Counted from the stretch's first letter, positions 1 through 7,476 are shown. The stretch is DNA of 15,825 bases from Phoronis ovalis (GCA_028565635.1 JAOXYB010026057.1:1-15825); one strand, 5' to 3'. Notes: generated from the sequence alone by a model not told the origin. Program-made: numbers and translations.

Positions 1-487
1 ATACTCTACCTAAGTAAAGGGAATACAACTCTAACCACTGATTTGAGTTTTACTTCAGTGAATGCCATTTATGTATAATGAATTTATAGCAAGCAACACA
101 GCAGTAAGTACCCTAAACCTGCATTTAGGAGATATTCCGTAGTTCATGTTGTCATGTTTAGAGTTCAGGAAATATTCAGCTTGTTTTACAGAGCTTATCT
201 TTTACAACCCCACTGGTCTTTTGCCAACTGAGCACAGCATATTTCTCCTTCTTTAACATAAATCTTTTAATGTTCCTGTAAAACTGAGTGAAAATTTATA
301 CCAGATGTTAAACAATCTCTTGTTAATGTTCTGTGACAACTGGTTTTGTACAGTACAGGTACCCCATGTGGTTGGACCGTTTATTAAGTTCTTTGTTTTG
401 GTCTCTCTCTCTTCACAGTAAAAAAAATCAAAATTCTCTATTATGCTGTTGACACATCTCCACCAGTTGGACAAAAGGGTTTTCCTC

Positions 488-501
488 TCAAATCAGTTTG
501 A
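488..501. repeat. near-palindromic repeat, copy 1 (TCAAATCAGTTTGA)
   Basis: The 14 bases TCAAATCAGTTTGA differ by one base from the reverse complement of the 14-mer at 1757-1770. This copy is followed by GATTGTTGTGCGT and the copy at 1757 by GATTTTATGTGTGA, so the similarity reaches about 28 bases. It may be part of a short repeated element. Confidence 0.45.
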
Positions 502-558
502 GATTGTTGTGCGTCTTTAACCGGTTTGGCTAACCCACCTACCCAAGCTGGCTTGAAG

Positions 559-574
559 TTCAAACTGGTTTGAA
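559..574. repeat. near-palindromic repeat, copy 2 (TTCAAACTGGTTTGAA)
   Basis: Arms TTCAAAC and GTTTGAA are perfect 7-bp inverted repeats around a TG centre. The inner 14 bases are identical to those at 1757-1770, about 1.2 kb away on the other side of mobile element A. Confidence 0.5.
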
Positions 575-811
575 TTCATGGTGTTGGACAAGCTAACTTA
601 ACTTAGCAAGCAGTAGACATGTACAGCTCAGTTTAGCTAAGCTGGCTTGACTTTGTTATTAGTCTATTCTCATCCTGTTTTCTGCATATTATTTTGTAGT
701 ATCTTTACACATTAAGCTTTGGATGTATCCACACGCATGAACAGAAAAAAATCATTATAAAAAGTGTCAAATGCTCATTTTAGTTAATATATTAATATAT
801 AAACTAGAAAT

Positions 812-837
812 GCCTTTTAGCAAAGGCTAGGTTGCAC
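812..837 (+). repeat. left-end hairpin and subterminal inverted repeat of element A
   Basis: GCCTTT/AAAGGC form a 6-bp stem around TAGC (812-827), directly followed by TAGGTTGCAC (828-837). The inverted element B has the counterpart on the minus strand (4512-4543): AACTAGATATCTTTTTAGC, then AAAGGCAGGTTGC. This agreement is the best evidence that the tract is an element terminus. Confidence 0.6.
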
Positions 838-1561
838 ACACATAAATAGTTGGAGTTGGATATCCAGACCTATTAGGATTATCCTGGACGCATGGATGTC
901 CAAAGACCTCTGGATGACCTTTACCTCTTGTCGAAAGTGTAATTTTGAGATTTTGATTGTTTGACCTTTTGGACCTCAAAGGCAGCTAAGATAACCTCTA
1001 AATGGCCTTTCAACTACATTTTTGAACTTTTTCATCAAATTTCTGGAAATTAATTTTTTTTGACCTTTTGACCTCAAAATGATCATATGACCCCTAGATT
1101 ACCTGTAGATGACATAAAACCATCATTTTCGTAAGTTAAGTGCAATTTTAAGATTTTGACCTTTTGACCCCTGAATGACCGTTTGACCTTTAATGTCAGC
1201 TACCTTACCCAGGGATGTCATATATCAAATTACATGACTGTATCACCACTCTGTCTTGATTTAGACACTCTTCCTTATTAAAAGTAGCCAAAAACATGCT
1301 AAAAATAAAAAATCTGACCTTTTGACCCATAAAAGTCCTCAAAAATCATTATGTTTACCTTTAGGCGACCATATACCATCATTTTTGAAGGTTTTAAGAC
1401 ATTGAAATTTGACCTTCTGACCTCAAATTGACCCCTGACCTAATTTTTGTATGTCCCCCTCCCTTCTAAGAACACACCTCACGTTTGGTCCCTGTAGCTC
1501 CAAGCGTTTCCAAGTTATAGATGTTTGAAAATTGGAAAAAAGAAAAAAAATACAATCTCAA

Positions 1562-1586
1562 TAGGTTGCACTTGCTGTGCAACCTA
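1562..1586 (+). repeat. perfect 10-bp hairpin at right end of element A
   Basis: TAGGTTGCAC (1562-1571), loop TTGCT (1572-1576) and GTGCAACCTA (1577-1586) pair without mismatch. The left arm repeats the 10-mer at 828-837 exactly, so the right arm is both a hairpin arm and a subterminal inverted repeat. A stem-loop close to the 3' end is a hallmark of Helitron-superfamily elements; use of that hallmark for classification here is inference. Confidence 0.8.
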
Positions 1587-1600
1587 ATACGGCTGAGGAA

Positions 1601-2249
1601 ATAAGGAAATTTTGAAAAAAAGATGATAATCACTTAATAAATTTGAATAACACAAGTTAACATTTTACCCCTCAAATGTGACAGAGTTCGGTCTACTTTT
1701 TTGCATGTGGACAGAGATTTGCCAAACCTATTTGAAAAATCCATAAATCTAATTTTTCAAACTGGTTTGAGATTTTATGTGTGAATGGTATATCTGGAAA
1801 AAGAAGCATGCAATTCTGATTTCAATCTTTAATAAAGGGTATTTATTTGTTTAAAAACATTTATTTTCAACTATTTTTTTGTTTTTCGCTCATGTCTGTC
1901 TGTAATTTCAATTTCTTAAAATAAACAGTCACACAAATGTTTAAAAAATAATTACCGAATGCAATGATAAACCATAGATAAATTATTATTTATATATTAT
2001 ATTATATCATTAGCATGCACCAGGTGGGTCTTGGGATCTGAATCCAGGTTATCCCACAATTCTCGCATTTTGTGGAATGAAACGCACATAGAACTACACA
2101 CTGTTTTATTGAGGGTGTTCTGCTATGCCATATAGGGCGTGCAAACAGTCTATTAGGAATAAAAGCAAGGAGTCAGTTGTATATTTGTGATTTTGACTAC
2201 ATTGTACAGTAATATCCAGCTGCTTTTGAATGAATCTGACATCTCAAAT
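1601..2249. other. AT-rich non-coding stretch
   Basis: No gene is seen. The stretch contains the third near-palindrome TCAAACTGGTTTGA (1757-1770) and a small hairpin at 2054-2075 (CCACAA / TTGTGG, loop TTCTCGCATT). The surrounding word ATCCCACAATTCTC (2051-2064) recurs exactly at 5191-5204. The rest is AT-rich with runs of T and A. Confidence 0.6.
1757..1770. repeat. near-palindromic repeat, copy 3 (TCAAACTGGTTTGA)
   Basis: Perfect 6-bp arms around TG. It is identical to the inner 14 bases at 560-573 and one base from the reverse complement of 488-501. The upstream word TTTGCCAAACC near 1711 is close to the inverse of GGTTTGGCTAA near 522, hinting that fragments of one older repeat lie on both sides of element A. 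Confidence 0.45.
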
Positions 2250-2305
2250 GATGCAACAGCACATTTGTGCATTGATGCGACAGCACATTTGTACATTGAT
2301 GCAAA
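2250..2305 (+). repeat. 24-bp tandem repeat, about 2.3 copies
   Basis: GATGCAACAGCACATTTGTGC plus ATT (2250-2273) is followed by a copy with two substitutions (2274-2297) and a partial third copy beginning GATGCAAAACG at 2298. The period is a multiple of three and lies in a 64-codon open frame (2187-2381, plus) encoding DATAHLCI then DATAHLYI. The flanking residues of that frame look like random AT-rich translation and no family is recognised, so I call the repeat and not a gene. A two-to-three copy slippage array is enough to explain it. Confidence 0.75.
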
Positions 2306-2862
2306 ACGTTATGTAATGAAAAGTTACTTTTCTATGAATGAAAATAATAATAAACAATTTTTACATACAAACTGTAATTAATCATTTTATAAATTAATCT
2401 ACTAAATTCTGTAATATTGTAACCTCAGAAACAGAATTTCAGAAATAGTTCCCTAGCTGATGCACTTTCGATATCAGTGCAAGGAGCTGCTGCTACCTGG
2501 TGGTGGAAATGTGTAATGCGTAATTTGTCATTTGCGTATATTGCTTGATATAGGCATTGCCATAGTTTAAGTTTAGACCCTTGTATTTTTAAATTCTTTT
2601 TTGTTAAAAATTGAGTTTATATGAGTTTAAATCCCTATATAAATTTTTATCCCTATATATCTGATAATAATATGCACCATTAATTTTAAAACAAATTTTT
2701 GACTTTTGCGAGCTTATAGTTTTAAAACAATTTATTTGGTACATTTATAAGATGTATAGTCTGTGTTAGAGACTAGCATTGCCATTGTGCTGTTACAGAC
2801 AATGTAAATGCAGACTCTTTCACAAAATTATAAATTGTACTACATACCTATTTTGTTTTCAG
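2306..2862. other. non-coding stretch upstream of exon-like tract
   Basis: No gene is seen. It holds a 6-bp inverted repeat TGCACT/AGTGCA at 2461-2480 and, next to it, the CTCF-like motif at 2490-2503. From about 2580 it is AT-rich, and it ends in the pyrimidine-rich tract that forms the acceptor at 2861-2862. Confidence 0.5.
2490..2503 (-). promoter_or_regulatory. CTCF-like motif
   Basis: Read on the minus strand this is CCACCAGGTAGCAG, matching 13 of 14 positions of the bilaterian CTCF core consensus CCASYAGRKGGCRS (the mismatch is A for G at position 10). The match is direct; binding is inference, and one near-match could be chance in a window this long. Confidence 0.25.
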
Positions 2863-2919
2863 TTGAGAAGGTGTGCATATTTCCTATCTAAAGATGGTGT
2901 GACAACACAGGAGGTACTG
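2863..2919 (+). CDS. candidate internal exon, 19 codons
   Basis: A strong 3' splice site (pyrimidine-rich tract ATTTTGTTTTCAG ending at 2862) precedes 57 bases, and GTATGT at 2920-2925 is a good 5' splice site. Only one frame is open across the tract, reading LRRCAYFLSKDGVTTQEVL, with both ends in phase 0. The other two frames hit stops quickly. The composition is less AT-biased than the flanks. No domain can be recognised from 19 residues. No partner exon is established: the nearest candidate, at 3509-3553, has an in-frame stop 15 bases before its ATG, so it cannot continue this reading but could be an alternative first exon. A chance combination of splice signals and a short open frame remains possible. 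If real, this is a cassette or constitutive exon of an unidentified plus-strand gene. Confidence 0.35.
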
Positions 2920-2989
2920 GTATGTTGATTGTGTATATTTGTTGATGGTGATTAGATATACACAAGCAGTTTGTGATTAATGTCATGCA

Positions 2990-3180
2990 AAATTGTTCAA
3001 AATTATCAAGAGCTGGATTTGAGTTTTATTGCTCCAAAAACTCTTGAAGCTGTTTGATCTGAATTTCAACTGGTCAAATACTCACAAGAAGTGGCTATTT
3101 TAGTACAAAAGTGTTCAATTATTGAAAATTACCCAAAAGAGCTAGATTTGAGTTTCATTTTACAAAAAGCCTACAGACAC
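2990..3180 (+). repeat. diverged direct duplication, offset about 129 bp
   Basis: AGCTGGATTTGAGTTTTATT at 3011 corresponds to AGCTAGATTTGAGTTTCATT at 3140. Similarity extends outward to GTTCAAAATTATC versus GTTCAATTATTGAAAATTACC and to a CAAAAA-containing right side. This looks like an old tandem duplication or two copies of a degenerate element. No coding function is visible. Confidence 0.55.
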
Positions 3181-3508
3181 AAACTGTTTTTGTCTGCCTA
3201 ACAATATAAATAACATATTACAAACCGAAATATATTATAACTAATGGGAACATAAAATATTAAATATTAATTAGCTGACATCTTCTGAACAACAAACATG
3301 TTTTATACTCTGATTAACTTTAAGGAGACTGGTTTTTGCAAAACGGTTGCGAGCCAGAGTCTGTTAAACACATTTTAAAAATGTGTATCTGCACCAGTAA
3401 TATGTGCTTTACTTATATGTGTAGTTAATAAGTTGAAATGTGTACATTACTTGTAGGTGTGTTACTAGTAATTTATATCTCGACGTGCCAAATTGAACTA
3501 AACTTGCC
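3181..3508. other. non-coding stretch before Kozak-ATG tract
   Basis: AT-rich to about 3470. The last 40 bases are less AT-rich, contain CG dinucleotides (CGACG near 3481) and form the start of the GC-richer island. An in-frame TGA at 3494-3496 lies 15 bases upstream of the ATG at 3509. No TATA-type promoter is convincing. Confidence 0.45.
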
Positions 3509-3553
3509 ATGGATTTGAAAAGAGCTGCTTCCCCTGTTTTAGAAGCAAGTGGG
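3509..3553 (+). CDS. candidate first coding exon, 15 codons
   Basis: The start context is GCCATGG, a near-optimal Kozak sequence. The ATG opens the frame MDLKRAASPVLEASG and is followed at 3554-3559 by GTAAGT, the consensus 5' splice site, leaving the exon in phase 0. An in-frame TGA at 3494-3496 supports initiation here over continuation from upstream. The tract sits in an island (about 3480-3720) clearly richer in GC and CG than its surroundings, as first exons often are. The next exon would have to lie further right. A second open tract starts directly after a CTCTAG acceptor-like end at 3579, but the implied intron would be only 26 nt, shorter than usual metazoan introns. No protein family can be recognised from 15 residues. 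Confidence 0.3.
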
Positions 3554-3579
3554 GTAAGTTTTGCAATCTGATCCTCTAG

Positions 3580-3798
3580 ATCGTGCCATATAGTACCAAT
3601 CAGCCATCAGCTGCAGGCAATAGATGTCACTACATGACTACAGAAAGTTCCTCATTTCCCCACCAGATGCCAGGAGATCGCATGTTTGGGAAACGCTTAA
3701 TAGTACTAAGCAACCAGCCCTTGACTAAGTCCATTCTGAATATTTTTTGTTGCTTTTCTTGTTTGTATGATAAGGGTATATATTTTATGAGGACTTGA
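3580..3798 (+). other. GC-richer open tract of uncertain status
   Basis: The plus strand is open for 72 codons from after the TAG at 3577-3579 to a TGA ending near 3799. Its first 48 or so codons have balanced composition (including SAAGNRCHYMTTESSSFPHQ) before it drifts into AT-rich low-quality translation. The minus strand is open across the same bases (3630-3860), so openness alone is weak evidence. No ATG begins it and no good donor lies within the balanced part. It could be an exon with an unseen boundary, a decayed gene or element fragment, or a chance open tract. Confidence 0.2.
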
Positions 3799-3942
3799 CC
3801 TTTCATGCAGTTGTAGCATTTGCAGGATTTCAAAAATTGCACTATAACTTCCAACTTCAAAATAGCATTCTTGGAGGGGCTACTCTAACTTTGTAGTTGT
3901 AAATCATAAATTTAAAAAATAGCAAAGCAAAAATTTTAATAA

Positions 3943-4543
3943 TTAGGGTTGCTTCTATTAGTTGTATCTTTTTCCCAATTTTCAGCAAGCTATATCTCGA
4001 AGGCAGTTACGGTTGGGGACATGGTACTTTAGGTATGACATTCCCAGAGTAGGCCATTGTTGACCTTGAAGTATAAAGGTCATTTGGAGGTCAAATTTCT
4101 TAAAATTGCTCAAAATGTTACAAAAGGGTGGTATCAGCTTTTGAAAAGGTTATTTTGATGAGCATTGAGAATATTTAGGTATTTTTTGGCATCTTTCAAT
4201 TAATTTATGCATCCACCAATTTTCACCAAGCGATACCTCCCAAGAAGGTTACAGTAGGGACATGGTAATTGAGTTGTGACATCCCCAGGGTTGGGATACC
4301 TTAGGGTCAAAAGGTCATCCAGAGGTTAAAATCTCAAAATTGCATGACATTTTCAGAAAGTGTCTTTTTATGCATTTAGAGGTCAAGAGATCAAGGAGTC
4401 ATTTTAAGATCAAAAAGTTAAAAAAAAAGGTTTTCTAATATTTGCTGAAAAATTCAAATGTTGTTGAAAGGTCATTTGGAGGTCTTGCTAGTTTCATAAA
4501 AGTCAGTAGCAGCAACCTGCCTTTGCTAAAAAGATATCTAGTT
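3943..4543 (-). mobile_element. non-autonomous element, copy B (same family as A, inverted)
   Basis: On the minus strand the element begins with AACTAGATATCTTTTTAGC, continues AAAGGCAGGTTGC and ends at GCAACCCTAA (3943-3952), a decayed version of the right end of A. Shared interior marks include CCAATTTTC followed by a CTATA-type word, and CCAGGGATGTCA (A, plus strand 1209-1220) against its inverse TGACATCCCCAGGG at 4277-4290. It contains two aligned units about 241 bp apart, starting at CCAATTTTCAGCAAGC (3975) and CCAATTTTCACCAAGC (4216). The terminal hairpin of A is not intact here, so this copy is older or truncated. There is no coding capacity, and function, if any, is unknown. Confidence 0.6.
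3975..4350 (-). repeat. two internal units of element B, period about 241 bp
   Basis: Unit starts are 3975 and 4216. Both carry GGGACATGGTA, a GACATYCCCAG word, an AAGGTCATYYRGAGGT word and a TAAAATTGC/CAAAATTGC word in the same order. Hand alignment suggests around 70% identity. Tandem internal units are a known feature of pearl- and DINE-like elements. Confidence 0.6.
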
Positions 4544-4801
4544 ATTTAGATCTACTTTTGTAATTAATATATGAAATGCATTATGATATTGTCTCTGATA
4601 GTTCAAAACAAAAACAGCTCAATCAGTGACAATTCAGGCATATTAAACAGTTTTGAAATTTAAGTAAAATTTGAATGAAATAGACTTCAGTTGCTGCGTG
4701 TTTGACATTGCACAGCTGTAACAAGGTTATTGGCTGTATACAGTTTTTAAAAATAAAAGAATCAATACTGGAAAATTAAATGTAGCTAAGAGGTGGATTT
4801 T

Positions 4802-5072
4802 TGGCACAGACCTACCTAACCAGTGTAGACTCGAACCGTCAATCCGCACCCTTGTACCTGTTTCCGACCATTTGAACCCTTTTTCCTGGTTTTGCACCGA
4901 AATTCCTGCTACTCGAACCATTGTTTCCATAGACTTGCACAAATTGCCAGGAATGGTTCGAGGAGGAGGAATTTCTGTGCGATATCCGGAAAAAGGGTTC
5001 TAATGGTAGGAAACAGGTGCACAAGTGCGGATTGATGGTTCGAGTCTATGCTGGTTAGGTAAGCCTGTGTCA
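4802..5072. mobile_element. foldback (MITE-like) element with 121-bp inverted arms
   Basis: The left arm at 4802-4922 and the right arm at 4952-5072 are inverted copies with no gaps and about 19 differences by hand count (about 84% identity), separated by a 29-base loop. Arm landmarks are TACCTAACCAG, TAGACTCGAACC, TCAATCCGCAC, ACCTGTTTCC, GAACCCTTTTTCC, GAAATTCCT and CTCGAACCATT. Most differences near CG sites are transitions, as expected from decay of methylated CpG. The element is GC-richer than its flanks and encodes no transposase, and short open frames across it are by-products. No target-site duplication could be fixed because the outer edges are blurred. It is either a miniature inverted-repeat element or an inverted duplication; a transcript across it would fold into a long hairpin. 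Confidence 0.8.
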
Positions 5073-5181
5073 GCTGCAACAGTTGTACAAATAAAAGTTA
5101 AATTTCTAGTAATGTATGAGTCATTGTTCGCACATATTTTTAATAAACTTTTTTCAAACACTAGCTGGCGTGGTGAAATTA

Positions 5182-5239
5182 ACTATATCGATCCCACAAT
5201 TCTCCTCATTTGTAGATGTGCATCGCTCATCGATATAGT
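5182..5239. repeat. perfect 11-bp inverted repeat
   Basis: ACTATATCGAT (5182-5192) and ATCGATATAGT (5229-5239) are exact inverses around 36 bases. The enclosed word ATCCCACAATTCTC (5191-5204) overlaps the left arm and is shared with 2051-2064. This suggests a very short repeated element or a structured site; no function is assigned. Confidence 0.6.
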
Positions 5240-5596
5240 ATTTGCTGGTTCATAACTCCATGCAACATAGTATTTGTAAAAAGTTTCTTGTATGTAAGCT
5301 TTACTAAATGTGTTACTGCTAAAGTTATTGTGTTACATAATTATTTGTAAAATAAACAGCTCCTACCCCCTTATCATTCAGTTGATTAAAGTTGATTATT
5401 GCTGGATAATGAAGTATGATAGTTGTTGGATAGTGAACCTGTGGATGTTTAGCTATGTTGATACTTGTCTTCACATGTCAAAGAGAGGTAATTACTCCCA
5501 TAAATCCATCATCTAAGCTGGTGTAATGTACTGTTTTGAATTAACTTTTATCCTTGTGAACAGTAGCATGCAACAACAGGGAAGAAAAAATGTTAA
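5240..5596. other. AT-rich non-coding stretch
   Basis: No gene, repeat or convincing splice unit is seen. Open frames here are short and have the F/I/Y/L-rich composition expected from AT-rich random DNA. Confidence 0.55.
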
Positions 5597-5707
5597 ATGT
5601 TATTGCCACAGTTCCAGAAGAATGGATTTCAACAAACCATGTCAGGATATGCCTTAATGCAACTTGCTGATTTTCCTGTCTCGTACTTTTATGTAGGCTC
5701 TGTCTAG
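5597..5707 (+). CDS. candidate 36-codon small ORF or terminal exon
   Basis: An ATG at 5597 opens 36 codons ending at TAG 5705-5707. The peptide contains GYALMQLADFPVSYFYVGS and has a balanced composition, unlike most short frames in this window. The start context (TTAAATGTT) is weak. Alternatively the tract from TTC at 5612, just after a CCACAG acceptor-like sequence, could be a terminal exon in the same frame, but the pyrimidine tract is poor. It has no recognised domain, and nearby sequence offers no partner exon. I treat it as the best small-ORF candidate in the middle of the window, with a high risk of being chance. Confidence 0.15.
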   Translation: MLLPQFQKNGFQQTMSGYALMQLADFPVSYFYVGSV

Positions 5708-7476
5708 CCATTGACTAATCCATTCACACAAAAAATAACATAAATTTTTTTCTAAATGCCATACAGCCTATTTAGAATTTAAACTAAATGTAAGCACACT
5801 GTGTCAGTAGGTTTTTTTTGGCTGTGTTACATTCTGAGAGTATTGCAGGTGTATTCTAAGATGTTAAAAAGATATTTAGCATAATTGCGATGTTATGCTG
5901 AAAATATGGTAATTATTAAACTTAAAATTCTAATTAATTTATTGTAATAAAGTGTATAAAGTATGACTCTTTCTTTACCTCAAAATTAAATATTTCTTTT
6001 TAATAAAACTAGTTGATATAAGTTCCAAGGTCATTAATCATAATAATAATTATTAATTCATGCTTAATCGGTCCCATAAAAATGAAATTTGGTGGCATGT
6101 AAATATTTCATTCTTTTTTTTGCCAAGGATCAAGACAAACTTCAAGTGAGCAATTTTTTAGAAACTTAAAAATTATTAGAATTAAAAACTGTTTAGAAAT
6201 CCCTTCAGAAGTTTTATTGAATCGTTTGAAGAAAATTTGAACTTTTAACTGAATGTTTTTATAAATGTTAGTAGGAGCAATGTACCCAGCATGGGACTGG
6301 ACTGTCTCAGCCAATTAATATGAAATGTTACAGACATTCTGTGATTTGCATGGCAGTGTGCTGAAAAAATAAAAAAAATGTGCATGATTGCAATTTCAGT
6401 ATGATTTTTTCTGTGTAAGCTGTGTTCTTTTTCATTGACGTTAAGCTGATCTATGGGTATTACGCATTATCACATTAAAATGTATAATACCATTTTGATG
6501 CAAATTAATATAATTAGAAAGAATTTGGCTGAGAATGGTTAAATTATATGCAAAGTAAAACTTTCTTAATATTGAAGGAAATGCTCTCCATTGACAGTAA
6601 TTCAAATGAATAAATCATAAAAAAATTAAACATTGACTACAAAAACTGCTTTTAAAATTTGACCTGTCATTGCAAAAAGTTCAAACCTTTTCGAACTACC
6701 ATGGCTACTATATAGACACCATTTTTTTTAGACTTTGAACATTAATAAAATCAGATTGTATAACATAAATTTCTTTTTAATTATAGGAAAATTAAATACA
6801 ACATCCGTAAAAACTATTTTTATTGTATTAAACATAAATAAATTAGAAAATAATTACAAAAAATGTCACTTTTTGCTAACGCATCAATCATTTTGACGAT
6901 TTTATTTCACATGCTAGTTCTAATGATCGTTAGTTTATGAGTAATTACTGTGACACAAGAGAAGTAAATGGGGCTGATTGGATACCTGAGCTGTTGATAT
7001 TTCGCTTACTCCTCCCAGTGTGTGTACATTGACCATGGCTACGGAAGTTTAATCTAAGCCACAGACATCTTTATATAAAACGATAATAATTTCTACATTC
7101 TACCTGCATTTAGATTTAATAGAGAAGCCCCCGGAACATGTGTGTGGTTTGTAGAAGTTTTACGGCCATTTAGATGATTACAACTAGCAATCTTGCAAAT
7201 TATTTTCCACTTTTTGCAGCTGTGATTTATTAAGATTTGTCCAATTGGGCGTTTGCAGAACAAATGAACAATATGCAATGTTATTTCATTATTATATAAT
7301 AATTTACCTTCTTTTTGTTTTGTTACAAATACTTTTGTAAATTTACTGTGTACGGAGAGGGGAACTTGTAATTTTTTGAAACAAATGGCCTTTATTATGA
7401 TTCAACCTGTGTCTTTCAATACATTACCGTATTAATATTTTTGGAAGCATATGCCAGTTCAATGTTTGCAAGACAT
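5708..7476. other. long AT-rich non-coding stretch
   Basis: No gene is seen. Minor structure: a 12-bp AT palindrome at 6044-6055; nested inverted words TGTCAC/GTGACA (6864-6869, 6950-6955) enclosing CTAACG-C-ATCA/TGATCGTTAG (6876-6886, 6924-6933); and a slightly GC-richer patch at 6960-7060 holding ACCATGG with only five codons before a stop. Octamer-like words ATGCAAAT/ATTTGCAT occur near 6499 and 6344. Confidence 0.55.

Larger units (their letters stand above)
1..800. other. non-coding flank with small palindromic repeats
   Basis: I see no supported gene here. The stretch holds two copies of a near-palindrome (see the entries at 488-501 and 559-574) and a 12-bp direct repeat, AAGCTGGCTTGA, at 545-556 and 639-650. 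A good 3' splice acceptor, a CT-rich tract ending CACAG at 418, is followed by a 26-codon open run to a TGA at 499-501. It has no partner exon and its end overlaps the repeated palindrome, so I do not annotate it as an exon. An acceptor at 58 and a GTAAGT at 104-109 bracket 45 bases that are stopped in all three frames. Confidence 0.6.
803..1600 (+). mobile_element. non-autonomous element, copy A (Helentron/HINE-like candidate)
   Basis: The left end starts near ACTAGA at 803, followed by a small hairpin (GCCTTT 812-817, loop TAGC, AAAGGC 822-827) and the 10-mer TAGGTTGCAC at 828-837. The right end carries the inverse, GTGCAACCTA, at 1577-1586, which also pairs with TAGGTTGCAC at 1562-1571 to form a perfect hairpin. 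The interior is diverged repeated units: AAGTGTAATTTTGAGATTTTGA at 935 recurs near 1138 with 5 changes in the first 22 bases or fewer, and TGACCTTTTGACC-like words recur near 963, 1061, 1157, 1317 and 1408. There is no coding capacity. Subterminal inverted repeats plus a right-end hairpin and internal units match the known layout of Helentron-associated elements (DINE-1, pearl-like). The class assignment is inference, and the exact ends and target site are unresolved. Confidence 0.6.

Noticed and set aside
59-103. Small exon between an acceptor at 58 and GTAAGT at 104
   Set aside because: All three frames contain stops, so it could only be non-coding, and there is no other support.
419-501. 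Terminal exon after a strong CT-rich acceptor, frame ending KGFPLKSV then stop
   Set aside because: It has no upstream partner exon, the minus strand is equally open here, and the end overlaps a repeated palindrome, so coding status is not supportable.
4727-5255. Several 60-76 codon open frames across the foldback element on both strands
   Set aside because: They mirror each other because the arms are inverted copies; they are by-products of the repeat and not genes.
5612-5700. Good acceptor ACTTTTATGTAG at 5697 as the start of an exon
   Set aside because: All frames stop within about 20 bases downstream.
6864-6955. Long nested hairpin as a structured RNA
   Set aside because: Only two short paired segments separated by strongly unequal internal loops; too weak to call.
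7030-7080. Start codon ACCATGG and TATATAAAA as a promoter and gene start
   Set aside because: The ATG opens only five codons, the TATA word lies downstream of it, and such words are common in AT-rich DNA.
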